From Streptomyces sp. S465 (GTDB lineage: Bacteria; Actinomycetota; Actinomycetes; Streptomycetales; Streptomycetaceae): a stretch of 64,000 bases of DNA. A program made the translations under genes and the position numbers. Each line of letters begins with the position of its first letter. Position 1 is the stretch's first letter. Shown in pieces: positions 26,218-35,733 of this stretch. A model generated the notes under the pieces. That model was not told where the DNA came from and ran no database searches. It saw only the letters and a program-made list of their open reading frames with translations. The stretch lies in the NCBI RefSeq assembly GCF_026898115.1, contig NZ_CP114036.1:8612001-8676000 (forward strand), written 5' to 3'.

Positions 26218-26421
26218 CACACCCTCCACTGTGCGCCACCGCGGGGGAGTGCGCTGGCGGACATCGGACATGGCGTTCCCGACCCTCGCTCTACGCGTCG
26301 GCAAAGGACCGGCCGCCAGCTGAGCGCCACGCTTCCGGCGGTAGGATGCGGACCATGAGGAACCGTGCAGACAGCGCTCGACCAGCACGTTCGCTCCGCT
26401 CCCGCGGGCAGGTGGGCTGAG

Positions 26422-27045
26422 ATGGCGGGCCTGCGCGCGGCCCAGAAGGAGATGACCCGCAAGCTCCTGCTGTCGACGGCGCTGGAGCTGTTCAAGACCA
26501 AGGGTTACGCCGCGACGACTGTGGACGACATCGCGTCCGCGGCGGGCACCACCCGGGTCACCTTCTACGCGTACTTCCCGTCCCGCAGCGATCTGATGAA
26601 GGCGCTGATCGGCGAGTTGAACGAGGCGCTGGAGCGCATCGACTCCCCGGCGCACGGCTCCACCGCGCGGGACCTGGTCTCGGTGGTCGACGACGGCAGC
26701 CGTGAGGCGATCGCCGGGTGGCTGACGACCATCGCCGGCCGCTGGGACACCGTACGGCCCTACCTCAACGCCGCCTTCGAGGCGGCGGCGGTCGACCCCG
26801 AGCTGCGCGGGCTGGTGGACGCCTGGTTCGAGGAGACCATCAGCGACATCGAGGACGGCCTCGACCGGGCGGGACGCTTCGACCCGGCGAGCCGGCACCT
26901 GCGCGGCGTGCTGGCGATGGCGCAACTCGACTACGTGGCGCGCAACTGGACACCGGGACGCTGGGACAACGACCGCGAGCAGCTGGTGAACACCCTGGCC
27001 GAGAGCTGGGCGGGACTGCTCGGCAAGAACCCGCCCGGCGCCTGA
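26422..27045 (+). CDS. TetR-family regulator
   Basis: A 207-residue TetR protein starting MAGLRAAQKEMTRKLLLSTALELFKTKGY. The HTH is TTVDDIASAAGTTRVTFYAYFPSR. A GTG at 26365 preceded by GAGGA would add 19 residues; 26422 gives the usual N terminus but a weak ribosome site. Divergent from Ada-AlkA, convergent with IclR. Its target is unknown; it is one candidate for the shared TetR-like operators at 22063, 33943 and 38661. Confidence 0.85.
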   Translation: MAGLRAAQKEMTRKLLLSTALELFKTKGYAATTVDDIASAAGTTRVTFYAYFPSRSDLMKALIGELNEALERIDSPAHGSTARDLVSVVDDGSREAIAGWLTTIAGRWDTVRPYLNAAFEAAAVDPELRGLVDAWFEETISDIEDGLDRAGRFDPASRHLRGVLAMAQLDYVARNWTPGRWDNDREQLVNTLAESWAGLLGKNPPGA

Positions 27046-27136
27046 CGCCGCACACCGGCCACCCCTCCCGGCCACCCTCTCCCGGCCGCCCCTCCAGCCG
27101 CCACAGAGGCACGGCCCGGGGCCGGGGGCGCCGCCG

Positions 27137-27910
27137 CTACGCCGCCGTCAGATCGGCCTCCATGGCGCGCGCCGCGGCGTTCAGGGTCGCGACCAGCGAG
27201 CGCAGCCGGCCCGGGTCGTAGCGCACCCCGGGCAGCGACACCGACACCCCGGCCAGCGCGACGCCGTCCGCGCCGCGCACCGGCACGCCGACCGCGACCA
27301 GCCCGCGCTCGGAGCGGTCCTGGTTGACGGCGAAGCCGCTGCGTCGCAGGCGGGCCAGCTCGGTGCGCAGCGCCGCGAGGTCGGGGCGGTCGCCCGGACG
27401 GTCCTGATGGCGTGCGGGGGCGTAGACCTGGTCCAGTTCGTCATCGGTGAGCTCGGCGAGCAGCAGCAGTCCGGCGGTCGTGCGGTGCGCCGGGAACACC
27501 ATGCCCTCGCGGGAGCCCACGCGCAGCGTCCGCGCGCACTCGACGCCGGCGATGAACCGGGCCGTGTCCCCGGTCCGGATGGTCAGGTTGGCGGTCTCCT
27601 CCAGCAGGCCGACCAGCCGGTGCAGATGGGGCAGGGCGGCGGCGCGCAGCCGGGACACCTGCGACTGCGAGTGCGCGGCCAGCTCCAGGACGGGCCCCGC
27701 GCGATAGACGCGCTGGTCGTCCTGTACGGCGAAGTCCCGGTAGACGAGCATCGCCAGCAGCCGGTGCGCGGTCGACCGGGCCACACCGAGGCGCTTGGCG
27801 ACCTGCGACACGGTCAGCCCGCCCTCCAGCTGGAGCATCGCCGCGGCCCGCAGGGCGTGGTCGACGCTGGTGATGGCATACGGCGGAGGATTCTTCAGCG
27901 GCTTGTCCAT
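27137..27910 (-). CDS. IclR-family regulator of the gentisate operon
   Basis: A 257-residue IclR regulator. The N-terminal winged helix is LTVSQVAKRLGVARSTAHRLLAMLVYRDF; the effector domain contains AHRTTAGLLLLAELTDDEL and ends with the usual GVSVSLPGVRYD block. GGGAGGACCC precedes ATG at 27910. It is divergent from the gentisate dioxygenase gene with a perfect inverted repeat between them. IclR regulators (GenR) control 3-hydroxybenzoate/gentisate genes in other actinobacteria. Confidence 0.9.
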   Translation of the reverse strand: MDKPLKNPPPYAITSVDHALRAAAMLQLEGGLTVSQVAKRLGVARSTAHRLLAMLVYRDFAVQDDQRVYRAGPVLELAAHSQSQVSRLRAAALPHLHRLVGLLEETANLTIRTGDTARFIAGVECARTLRVGSREGMVFPAHRTTAGLLLLAELTDDELDQVYAPARHQDRPGDRPDLAALRTELARLRRSGFAVNQDRSERGLVAVGVPVRGADGVALAGVSVSLPGVRYDPGRLRSLVATLNAAARAMEADLTAA

Positions 27911-27953
27911 GGGTCCTCCCGATCCTCCCGGTCCTGCCGATCCTCCCGGCCCT

Positions 27954-27972
27954 GATTCTGCTCTCCAGAATC
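27954..27972. promoter_or_regulatory. Inverted repeat, likely IclR operator
   Basis: GATTCTG-CTCTC-CAGAATC has perfect 7-bp arms. It is AT-richer than its surroundings and lies 44 bp from the IclR start and 39 bp from the gentisate dioxygenase start. A short repeat of GGGAGGATC/GGCAGGACC units lies between it and the IclR start. Confidence 0.6.
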
Positions 27973-28011
27973 TCCATGTCTTCCGAGTGAACACCACGCA
28001 CGCTGAGGGCC

Positions 28012-29181
28012 GTGACCGACACCTCCATCGCTTCAGACACCGCCACGGGCTCCCCCGTCCGCCTCGAGGCCGTCCCGGGGCCGGGCCGGCCCCGGGTCAC
28101 CCCGGCACTCGAAGAGCTGTACCGGGGTTTCGAGCAGGAACTCCTCGTCCCGCTGTGGACCGAGATCGGCGACCTCATGCCGGCGCACCCGTCCTCACGG
28201 GCCATGCCCCACCTGTGGCGCTGGGAGCGGCTGCGGCGGCTCGCCGCCCAGGCCGGCGATCTGGTCCCGGTGGGCCGCGGCGGCGAGCGGCGCGCCATCG
28301 CGCTGGCCAATCCCGCGCTGGGCGGCCGGCCGTTCGCGACGCCGACGCTGTGGGCCGCCATCCAGTACCTGATGCCGGGCGAGGACGCCCCCGAGCACCG
28401 CCACACCCAGCATGCGTTCCGCTTCGTCGTCGAGGGGGAGGGCGTGTGGACGGTCGTCGACCGCGATCCGGTGGCCATGCGGCGCGGTGACTTCCTGCCG
28501 CAGGCGGGCTGGAACTGGCATGCCCACCACAACGCCACCGCCGAGCCGATGGCCTGGATCGACGGCCTGGACATCCCGTTCCAGTACCTCACCGAGGCGC
28601 AGTTCTTCGAGTTCGGCCGCGAGGAGATCGGCGACGCCGAGCGCATCACCCCCGACCGGTCGCGCGCCGAGCGGCTGTGGGGCCACCCCGGTCTGCGCCC
28701 CGTCTCGGTCGGTACGACCGCCCCCGGCTCCCCGCTGCTGGCCTACCGCTGGGAGCACACCGACCGCGCCCTGGCGGACCAGCTCGCCCTGGCGGCCGAG
28801 GGGTTCCCCGGCGTCGTCGAGCCCGGCCACGCGGCGGTGCGCTTCACCGACCCGGCCACCGGCGCCGATGTGCTGCCCACCATCCGCGCCGAGATGCACC
28901 GGATCGCCCGTGGCGCCGAGACCGCGCCGGTGCGCGAGACCGGCTCCTCGGTCCACCAGGTCTTCGACGGCTCCGGCACCGTGACCGTCGGCGACCGGAC
29001 GTGGTCGGTGACGCGCGGCGACCTGTTCGTGGTGCCGTCCTGGCAGCCGCTCTCCATACGCTCCGAGGCGGGGTCCTCCGACTCCGACTCCGGTGCCCTG
29101 GACCTGTTCCGGTTCAGCGACTCCCCCGTCTTCGAGTCCCTCCGGCTCGACCGCACCCACGTGGAAGGAACCACCCGATGA
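28012..29181 (+). CDS. Gentisate 1,2-dioxygenase
   Basis: A 389-residue double-cupin iron dioxygenase that opens gentisate to maleylpyruvate. The iron ligands are probably H129, H131 (APEHRHTQHAFRF) and H170 (GWNWHAHHN). A second cupin without this site follows in the C-terminal half (SSVHQVFDGSGTVTVG). The GTG start at 28012 is read from the divergent promoter. Overlaps the next gene by 4 bp. First enzyme after hydroxylation in the 3-hydroxybenzoate pathway. Confidence 0.92.
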   Translation: MTDTSIASDTATGSPVRLEAVPGPGRPRVTPALEELYRGFEQELLVPLWTEIGDLMPAHPSSRAMPHLWRWERLRRLAAQAGDLVPVGRGGERRAIALANPALGGRPFATPTLWAAIQYLMPGEDAPEHRHTQHAFRFVVEGEGVWTVVDRDPVAMRRGDFLPQAGWNWHAHHNATAEPMAWIDGLDIPFQYLTEAQFFEFGREEIGDAERITPDRSRAERLWGHPGLRPVSVGTTAPGSPLLAYRWEHTDRALADQLALAAEGFPGVVEPGHAAVRFTDPATGADVLPTIRAEMHRIARGAETAPVRETGSSVHQVFDGSGTVTVGDRTWSVTRGDLFVVPSWQPLSIRSEAGSSDSDSGALDLFRFSDSPVFESLRLDRTHVEGTTR

Positions 29182-30017
29182 AACTCGCGACCATCCGCCT
29201 CGACGGCGCCACCCGTGCCGTGAGGCTGGACGGCGACACCCTGGTCGACCTCGGCGTGCCCGACGTCGGCACCCTGCTGGAGCAGGACGGCTGGGCCGAG
29301 CGGGCGGCCGCGGCGGCCGGGGCGGCGTACCCGGTGGCCGGTGCCGACTTCGCGCCCGTGGTCCCCCGCCCCTCGAAGGTGGTGTGCGTCGGCCTCAACT
29401 ACCGCAACCACATCCAGGAGATGGGCCGCGACCTGCCCGCACACCCCACCCTGTTCGCCAAGTTCGCGGACTGCCTGATCGGTGCGGGCGACGACATCGT
29501 CCGGCCCGAGGAGACCGGGCAGTTCGACTGGGAGGTCGAACTCGCCGTGGTCGTCGGCAAGCCGGTGCGCCGGGCACGCGGCGCCGCGGCACAGGCCGCG
29601 ATCGCCGGGTTCACCGTGCTGAACGACATCACCTGCCGGGACTGGCAGTTCCGCACCCGGGAGTGGTTGCAGGGCAAGATGTGGGACTCCAGCACACCGG
29701 TCGGCCCCTACCTGGTGACCCCCGATGAGCTGCCCGGCGGCGTGCGCCCCTCTGTGGATGTGCGCCTGCTCGTCGACGGCGAGGTCATGCAGTCCGACTC
29801 CACCGGCGACCTGCTGTTCGACCCGGTGGTGCTGGTGGAGTACGTCTCCACGGTGATCCGGCTCAACCCCGGCGACATCATCGCCACCGGCACGCCCGGC
29901 GGCGTCGGCCACGCCCGCGAGCCGCAGCGCTTCCTGCTCGGCGGCGAGACCGTCGTCACCGAGATCGAGGGCATCGGCCGCCTGGAGAACCGCGTGGTCA
30001 AGGAGGCGTCCGCCTGA
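29178..30017 (+). CDS. Fumarylpyruvate hydrolase (FAH family)
   Basis: A 279-residue fumarylacetoacetate hydrolase-fold protein. Blocks seen are VCVGLNYRNHIQEMG, FDWEVELAVVVGKP and LNPGDIIATGTPGGVGHARE, including the acidic metal ligands. From its place between gentisate dioxygenase and maleylpyruvate isomerase it should split fumarylpyruvate to fumarate and pyruvate. Start and stop overlap both neighbours, showing a tight operon. Confidence 0.92.
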   Translation: MKLATIRLDGATRAVRLDGDTLVDLGVPDVGTLLEQDGWAERAAAAAGAAYPVAGADFAPVVPRPSKVVCVGLNYRNHIQEMGRDLPAHPTLFAKFADCLIGAGDDIVRPEETGQFDWEVELAVVVGKPVRRARGAAAQAAIAGFTVLNDITCRDWQFRTREWLQGKMWDSSTPVGPYLVTPDELPGGVRPSVDVRLLVDGEVMQSDSTGDLLFDPVVLVEYVSTVIRLNPGDIIATGTPGGVGHAREPQRFLLGGETVVTEIEGIGRLENRVVKEASA

Positions 30018-30718
30018 TGGGCCGCACCTTCGACGACGCCCGCCGCTGGGCCCGGCTCGGCACCGAGCTGTTCGTGACGGCGGCGGACCTCCACGACACC
30101 GGGCTCGACGCGCACAGCGCCCTGCCCGGCTGGCGCCGCAAGCACCTGGTGGCCCACGTCGCGGCCAACGCCGACGCGCTGGGCAACCTCGTCCACTGGG
30201 CCGCCACCGGCGAGCCGACCCCGATGTACGCCTCCCCCGAGGAGCGCACGGCCGGCATCGAGAACGGCGCCCGGCTGCCCGCCGCCGACCTCACCGCCTG
30301 GCTGCGCCGGTCCGCGCGGACACTCGCCGACGGCATGGACGCGCTCACCGAGGAGCGGTGGCAGGCGCCGGTGGTGACCGCGCAGGGCCGCACCGTACCG
30401 GCCACCGAACTGCCCTGGATGCGCTCCCGCGAGGTGTGCGTGCACGCCATCGACCTCGCCACCGGGCTGACCTTCGCCGACCTGCCGGCGGACTTCCTCG
30501 CCGCGCTCAACGACGACGTGCTCGGCAAGCGCGGCACCGCCCCCGGCCCGGCCGTGGTTCTCACGGCGGGGGAGGCCCGCTGGGAGCTGCCCGGTGAGGG
30601 CGAGCCCGTCGAACTCGTCGGCGCCCTCCCCGAGATCACGGCGTACCTCACCGGCCGCGACCACCACCTCACCACCGCCGACGGCGGCCCCGCCCCGGAC
30701 CTCGGCCCCTGGCTGTGA
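30017..30718 (+). CDS. Mycothiol-dependent maleylpyruvate isomerase
   Basis: A 233-residue MDMPI. The zinc ligands are the histidine in RKHLVAHVA (residues 43/47) and the E139-x3-H143 pair in SREVCVHAID, the same pattern as the studied corynebacterial enzyme. It converts maleylpyruvate to fumarylpyruvate with mycothiol as cofactor. ATG shares one base with the previous stop. Confidence 0.92.
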   Translation: MGRTFDDARRWARLGTELFVTAADLHDTGLDAHSALPGWRRKHLVAHVAANADALGNLVHWAATGEPTPMYASPEERTAGIENGARLPAADLTAWLRRSARTLADGMDALTEERWQAPVVTAQGRTVPATELPWMRSREVCVHAIDLATGLTFADLPADFLAALNDDVLGKRGTAPGPAVVLTAGEARWELPGEGEPVELVGALPEITAYLTGRDHHLTTADGGPAPDLGPWL

Positions 30719-30800
30719 CCCGGCCCGCCCCACCCACGGCCCCAGCACCCCGGGGCGCACGGCACCGGGACGCACGACCCCGGGACTCAAGGAAGAGATC

Positions 30801-32096
30801 ATGACCCCTGCGACACCCTCCACCGAGAACACCTTCGACGTCATCGTCGTCGGCGGCGGCATCGGTGGTCTCAGCACCGCCTTCGCCCTCGCCCGGAAAG
30901 GGCTGCGGGTGCGCGTCCTGGAGCGGGCCAAGGAGTTCGGCGAGGTCGGCGCCGGCATCCAGCTCGCGCCCAACTGCACCCGCATCCTCGACGATTACGG
31001 TCTGCTCGACGAAGCCAAGAGCCTCGGTGTGCTGCCGGAGAACATCGTGATGCGCGACGCGCTCGACGCGCGCGAGCTCACCCGGCTCGACCTGGCCGAC
31101 CTGGAGCGCCGCTACGGCTACCCCTATATGGTCATCCACCGCAGCGACCTGCACGCCCTGTTCCTGGGCGCCTGCCGCCGGGCCGGGGTGGACCTGGTCA
31201 CCGACAGCACGGCCGTCGGCTACGAGAACACCGCCACCGGCGCCCGTGTGCTGCTGGCGGACGGCCGGGTCGAACAGGCCCCGCTCGTCGTCGCCGCCGA
31301 CGGGCTGAACTCGGTGGCCCGGCGCGTCCTCGTCGGCGACGACGTGGTCAGCTCCCGCTATGTGGCCTACCGGGCGGCCATCCCGTTCGAGCGGGTGCGG
31401 GACAACGGTGTCGCGGAGCGGGATGTCGTCGTCCACGTCGGCCCGCGCTGCCACTTCGTGCAGTACCCGCTGCGCGGCGGCGAGATGTTCAACCAGGTGG
31501 CCGTGTTCGAGTCGCCGACGGCCGACTCCGGGAACGAGGGCTGGGGCGGCCCGGACGAGCTCGACGCCGCCTTCGAGGCCACCTGCGACACCGTGCGCAA
31601 GGGCATCCCGCTGATGTGGCGGGACCGCTGGTGGCAGATGCTCGACCGGGAGCCGGTCGACACCTGGGTGTACGGCCGCATCGCCCTGCTCGGGGACGCC
31701 GCCCACCCGCCGCTCCAGTACATGGCGCAGGGCGCGATCATGGCAATCGAGGACGGCTGGGTGCTGGCCGAGCACCTGGTGCGGCACAGCGGCTCCGGCA
31801 CCCCCGACTACGACGCCGCCCTCCAGGCGTACCAGGCGGTCCGCGTCGAGCACTGCCGCCGGGTGCAGACCACCGCACGCGCCTGGGGCGAGCTGTGGCA
31901 CCTGGAGGGCGTGCGGCGGCTCCAGCGCAACGCGATCATGCGGGCACGGGACACCTACGACTACGGCTTCACCGACTGGGTGTACGGCCCGACGGCGCTG
32001 ACCCACGACCAGGAGCCCGCGATGTTCACGCCGATCCCGCTGGACTCGGCGCCGCTCCAGGAGGGCGCCGCGGACTTCGCGGGTCGGACCGGCTGA
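30801..32096 (+). CDS. 3-Hydroxybenzoate 6-hydroxylase (FAD monooxygenase)
   Basis: A 431-residue class A flavin monooxygenase. The Rossmann motif is VIVVGGGIGGLSTAFALARKG, and RIALLGDAAHPPLQYMAQGAIMAIEDG is the second FAD block. It hydroxylates 3-hydroxybenzoate to gentisate using NADH. Salicylate hydroxylase is the main alternative, but the gentisate neighbours favour 3-hydroxybenzoate 6-hydroxylation. AAGGAAGAG precedes ATG at 30801. Last gene of the operon. Confidence 0.9.
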   Translation: MTPATPSTENTFDVIVVGGGIGGLSTAFALARKGLRVRVLERAKEFGEVGAGIQLAPNCTRILDDYGLLDEAKSLGVLPENIVMRDALDARELTRLDLADLERRYGYPYMVIHRSDLHALFLGACRRAGVDLVTDSTAVGYENTATGARVLLADGRVEQAPLVVAADGLNSVARRVLVGDDVVSSRYVAYRAAIPFERVRDNGVAERDVVVHVGPRCHFVQYPLRGGEMFNQVAVFESPTADSGNEGWGGPDELDAAFEATCDTVRKGIPLMWRDRWWQMLDREPVDTWVYGRIALLGDAAHPPLQYMAQGAIMAIEDGWVLAEHLVRHSGSGTPDYDAALQAYQAVRVEHCRRVQTTARAWGELWHLEGVRRLQRNAIMRARDTYDYGFTDWVYGPTALTHDQEPAMFTPIPLDSAPLQEGAADFAGRTG

Positions 32097-32111
32097 ATCG
32101 GACCGGCTGAA
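32084..32111. repeat. 14-bp tandem duplication over the stop codon
   Basis: TCGGACCGGCTGAA occurs twice in a row; the first copy contains the hydroxylase stop codon. A small recent duplication; no function seen. Confidence 0.8.
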
Positions 32112-32117
32112 CCTCGG

Positions 32118-32137
32118 GGTGTGCCGGAGGGCACGCC
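32118..32137. terminator. Short hairpin between convergent hydroxylase and paaK
   Basis: GGTGTGCC-GGAG-GGCACGCC forms an 8-bp stem with one G-U pair and a 4-nt loop between the two stop codons. Confidence 0.45.
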
Positions 32138-32148
32138 GTGGCGGCGGG

Positions 32149-33495
32149 TCACGCCTCGCGCAGGTCCTTGACCCTGCGGAGCTTGCCGAGGGAGCGCTCC
32201 AGGGTCTCCGGGTCCACGATGGTCACGTCCACGCTCACGCCGACGCCGTCCTTCACGCCCTTGGCGATGGCCCGCGCCGCGCTCTCGCGCCGCTCCGGCC
32301 CGGCGCCGGGCCGCGCCTCCACACGGACGGTCATGTGGTCCATCCGCCCCTTCCTGCTCAGCTGGATCTGGAAGTGCGGGGTGACATCGGGGGTGCGCAG
32401 CACGATCTCCTCGATCTGGGTGGGGAACACATTCACCCCGCGCACGATGATCATGTCGTCGCAGCGGCCGGTGATCTTCTCGATGCGGCGGAACCCGGTC
32501 CGGGCCGTTCCGGGCAGCAGCCGGGTCAGGTCCCGGGTGCGGTAGCGGATGATGGGCAGCGCTTCCTTGGTGAGCGAGGTGAAGACCAGTTCCCCGCACT
32601 CGCCGTCGGCCAGGGCGTCGTCCGTGATCGGGTCGACGATCTCGGGCAGGAAGTGGTCCTCCCACACATGCAGACCGTCCTTGGTCTCCACGCACTCCTG
32701 CGCGACGCCCGGCCCCATCACCTCGGAGAGCCCGTAGATGTCGACCGCGTGGATGTCCATGCGCTCCTCGATCTCGCGGCGCATCTCCTCGGTCCACGGT
32801 TCGGCGCCGAAGATGCCGATCTTCAGTGAGGTGGAGCGGGGGTCGACGCCCTGCCGTTCGAACTCGTCGAGCAGGGTGAGCAGATAGGACGGGGTGACCA
32901 TGATGATGTCGGGCTCGAAGTCCTGGATGATCTGCACCTGACGCGCGGTCATCCCGCCCGAGGCGGGGATCACCGTGCAGCCGGCCCGCTCGGCGCCGTA
33001 GTGGGCCCCGAGCCCGCCGGTGAACAGGCCGTAGCCGTAGCTGATGTGGACCTTGTGCCCCGGGCGGCCGCCGGCGGCGCGGATCGAGCGGGCGATGAGG
33101 TCCGCCCAGGTCGACAGGTCGTTCTCGGTGTAGCCGACCACCGTCGGGCGTCCGGTCGTACCGCTGGAGGCGTGCAGGCGCCGGACCTCGGACATGGGGA
33201 CGGCGAACATGCCGAAGGGGTAGGTCTCGCGCAGATCGGCCTTGGTGGTGAAGGGGAACCGGGCCAGGTCCCGAAGCGACCGGCAGTCGTCGGGCGCCAC
33301 TCCGGCCTGGTCGAACTTCTTGCGGTACAGCTCGACGTTGTCGTAGGCGTGCCGCAGCGTCTGCCGGAGGCGGCGCAGCTGGAGGTCCCGCACCTCCTCG
33401 GGGGACATCCGCTCGGCGTCGTCCAGCAGGTCCGCCGGAAGGGGCTCCCCCCGGCGTGCCGGGGCGTCGGCCGGTGTGTTCGGTTCGCTGGTCAT
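32149..33495 (-). CDS. paaK: Phenylacetate-CoA ligase
   Basis: A 448-residue AMP-forming ligase. The phosphate loop is HASSGTTGRPTVVGYT. GIFGAEPWTEEMR, DIYGLSEVMGPGVAQEC and the C-terminal IIVRGVNVFPTQIEEIVL block are typical of PaaK. It activates phenylacetate to phenylacetyl-CoA, the substrate of PaaABCE. Its ATG overlaps the paaI stop. Divergent from paaN with a shared operator in between. Confidence 0.95.
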   Translation of the reverse strand: MTSEPNTPADAPARRGEPLPADLLDDAERMSPEEVRDLQLRRLRQTLRHAYDNVELYRKKFDQAGVAPDDCRSLRDLARFPFTTKADLRETYPFGMFAVPMSEVRRLHASSGTTGRPTVVGYTENDLSTWADLIARSIRAAGGRPGHKVHISYGYGLFTGGLGAHYGAERAGCTVIPASGGMTARQVQIIQDFEPDIIMVTPSYLLTLLDEFERQGVDPRSTSLKIGIFGAEPWTEEMRREIEERMDIHAVDIYGLSEVMGPGVAQECVETKDGLHVWEDHFLPEIVDPITDDALADGECGELVFTSLTKEALPIIRYRTRDLTRLLPGTARTGFRRIEKITGRCDDMIIVRGVNVFPTQIEEIVLRTPDVTPHFQIQLSRKGRMDHMTVRVEARPGAGPERRESAARAIAKGVKDGVGVSVDVTIVDPETLERSLGKLRRVKDLREA

Positions 33496-33923
33496 CGCGG
33501 CTCCTCGGGTTCCGTGCCCCGGACGCTGCGGCTGCGGCCTCGGAACTCCGCGATCACCGCGTCGCCGCGGGCAACGCTCACGTCATAGATACCGCTGCGA
33601 CCGAAGCGGGTGACCTCCCGGGCGGTGGCCACCAGCACGTCCCCTTCCTTCGCGGGTGCCACGAAGGTGATCTCCGCCCCGGACGCGAGGGTCACGGGGC
33701 CATGGCTGTTGCAGGCGCAGGCGAAGGCGGTGTCGGCGAACAGGAAGAGGTATCCGCCGTGCGCGGTCCCATGGCCGTTGACCATGGACGCGGTCACGGT
33801 CATGCGCAGCACGGCGGTCCCCTCGCCCTGCTCCAGCACCTCGATGCCGAGCAGCCGCGAGGCCTTGTCCGCGGCGAACATACGGGCCGCGGGCCCCTTG
33901 GCCGACTGCATGTCTTCCGTCAC
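33492..33923 (-). CDS. paaI: Phenylacetic-pathway thioesterase
   Basis: A 143-residue hotdog-fold thioesterase. NGHGTAHGGYLFLFADTAFA carries the catalytic aspartate. PaaI clears dead-end CoA esters from the phenylacetate route. GTG at 33923 gives normal length; a longer in-frame start at 33998 would bury the operator at 33943 in the gene and is unlikely. An ATG at 33911 is another possibility. First gene of paaI-paaK. Confidence 0.9.
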   Translation of the reverse strand: MTEDMQSAKGPAARMFAADKASRLLGIEVLEQGEGTAVLRMTVTASMVNGHGTAHGGYLFLFADTAFACACNSHGPVTLASGAEITFVAPAKEGDVLVATAREVTRFGRSGIYDVSVARGDAVIAEFRGRSRSVRGTEPEEPR

Positions 33924-33942
33924 GTCGTCCCACCACCTTGTG

Positions 33943-33964
33943 TACCGACCGAACATTCGGTTAG
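33943..33964. promoter_or_regulatory. Shared paa operator, copy 1
   Basis: Contains ACCGAA-CA-TTCGGT, a perfect 6-bp inverted repeat, and matches the 22-bp element at 38661-38682 at 18 of 22 positions. It lies between divergent paaI and paaN, 20 bp from the paaI start. Likely a TetR (PaaR)-type repressor site. Confidence 0.7.
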
Positions 33965-34020
33965 CGTGCGGCACGGCCAAATAATCAAGCCGTGCCATGG
34001 CCTGTCAAGAGGTGAACCAC

Positions 34021-35733
34021 ATGCCGTACGCAGCCCCCGAGGTGCCCGACTTCTTCGCCCGCCACCGCAGACTGCTGGAGCGGGCGGTGGCCGCGACCGA
34101 GAGCCGGGAGCACTGGACGCCGTATCCGGAGTCGCCCAGCAAGACGGTGTACGGCGAGGACGCCCCGGTCCTCGGTGAGGCGGCCTTCCGGGAGCAGGTC
34201 GGCAGGCCGTTCGACCTGCCCGGCCATCCGGAGGAGGGTCGCGTGGCGCCCGAGGAGCGCTCTCCGTACGGCTTCCCGCTGGGCATCGACTACCCCCGGC
34301 TGGCGCCGGAAGCGGCCGTGGCCGCCGCCAAGGCCGCCACCGGCCCCTGGCGCGCGGCCGGCCCGGACACCCGCGCCGGGGTCGTGGCGGAGATCCTCGC
34401 CCGGCTCAACGCGGCGAGCTTCGAGATCGCCCACGCCGTACAGCACACCACCGGCCAGGCGTTCGTCATGGCCTTCCAGGCCGGCGGCCCGCACGCGCAG
34501 GACCGCGGACTGGAGGCCGTCGCCTACGCGTGGGCGGCGCAGAAGAAGCATCCGGCGGCCGCCCGCTGGAGCAAGCCGCAGCGCAAGGGCGACGCCCTGG
34601 TCATGGACAAGACCTTCACCCCCGTCGGACGCGGTGTGTCGCTGCTCATCGCCTGCAACACCTTCCCCACCTGGAACGGCTATCCAGGGCTGTTCGCCTC
34701 GCTCGCCACCGGCAACCCCGTCGTGGTCAAGCCGCACCCGGGCGCCGTACTGCCCCTGGCCGTCACCGTCCGCATCGCCCGGGAGACGCTGGCCGAGGCG
34801 GGCTTCGACCCCGACCTCGTGCTCCTGGTGGCCGAGGCCCCCGGGGGCCGGGCCGCCGCCACGCTCGCCCTGGACCCCCAGGTGCGGATCGTCGACTTCA
34901 CCGGCTCCACCGCGTTCGGCGACTGGCTGGAGACCAACGCCCGCCAGGCCGTCGTGTACACGGAGAAGGCGGGTCTGAACACCGTCGTCCTGGACTCGAC
35001 CGACGACTACCGCGGCCTGCTGGGCAACCTCGCCTTCTCGCTGTCCCTGTACAGCGGGCAGATGTGCACCACCCCGCAGAACCTGCTGATCCCGCGCGAG
35101 GGCATGGCCACCGACCAGGGGCACAAGACGGCCGACGCGTTCGCCGCCGACCTCGCCGCCGCCCTGGACCGGCTGCTCGGCGATCCCGCCCGCGCCGCGG
35201 GCACGCTCGGCGCCCTGGTCAACGACGGGGTGCGGGAGCGGCTGGAGAAGGCGGCCGCGCTGGGCCGGACGGTGCGCGCCTCGGCGCCCGTCGAGCACCC
35301 CCAGTACCCGGCGGCGGATGTGCGGACACCGCTGGTGGCCCGGCTGGACGCGGAGGCCGACCGCGACGTCTTCACCCAGGAGTGGTTCGGACCGGTGTCC
35401 TTCGTGATCGGCACCGACTCCACCCGGCACGGTCTGGACCTGTTCCGTGAGACGGTGCGCGCCCACGGGGCGCTGACCGCCGCCGTCCACTCCACCGACG
35501 AGCGGGTGCTGACCGCCGCCGAGGAGGCGGCCCTGGACGCGGGCGTGCACCTGTCCGAGAACCTCACCGGCCAGGTCTTCGTCAACCAGTCCGCCGCCTT
35601 CAGCGACTTCCACGGCAGTGCGGCCAACCCCGCGGCCTGCGCCACCCTCTCCGACACCGCCTTCGTCACCGGCCGCTTCGCGGTCCTCCAGTCCCGCCGC
35701 CCCGTCGCCGCCACCACCGAGGAGCCCGCCTGA
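34021..35733 (+). CDS. paaN: Phenylacetic acid degradation protein, aldehyde dehydrogenase type
   Basis: A 570-residue ALDH-superfamily protein of the actinobacterial PaaN type. Blocks seen are CNTFPTWNGYPG, VKPHPGAVLPLAV, IVDFTGSTAFGDWL and the nucleophile region SGQMCTTPQNLLIP. It would oxidise the ring-opened semialdehyde of the pathway. It has no MaoC-like hydratase domain, unlike proteobacterial PaaZ, so ring opening needs another protein. ATG at 34021 follows AGAGGTG. Its stop overlaps the thiolase start. Confidence 0.92.
   Translation: MPYAAPEVPDFFARHRRLLERAVAATESREHWTPYPESPSKTVYGEDAPVLGEAAFREQVGRPFDLPGHPEEGRVAPEERSPYGFPLGIDYPRLAPEAAVAAAKAATGPWRAAGPDTRAGVVAEILARLNAASFEIAHAVQHTTGQAFVMAFQAGGPHAQDRGLEAVAYAWAAQKKHPAAARWSKPQRKGDALVMDKTFTPVGRGVSLLIACNTFPTWNGYPGLFASLATGNPVVVKPHPGAVLPLAVTVRIARETLAEAGFDPDLVLLVAEAPGGRAAATLALDPQVRIVDFTGSTAFGDWLETNARQAVVYTEKAGLNTVVLDSTDDYRGLLGNLAFSLSLYSGQMCTTPQNLLIPREGMATDQGHKTADAFAADLAAALDRLLGDPARAAGTLGALVNDGVRERLEKAAALGRTVRASAPVEHPQYPAADVRTPLVARLDAEADRDVFTQEWFGPVSFVIGTDSTRHGLDLFRETVRAHGALTAAVHSTDERVLTAAEEAALDAGVHLSENLTGQVFVNQSAAFSDFHGSAANPAACATLSDTAFVTGRFAVLQSRRPVAATTEEPA

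Noticed and set aside
26354..26419. 21-codon frame (ATG at 26354) ending just before the TetR start, as a leader peptide
   Set aside because: No good ribosome site and arbitrary Arg/Ser composition; it is more likely chance in the TetR leader.
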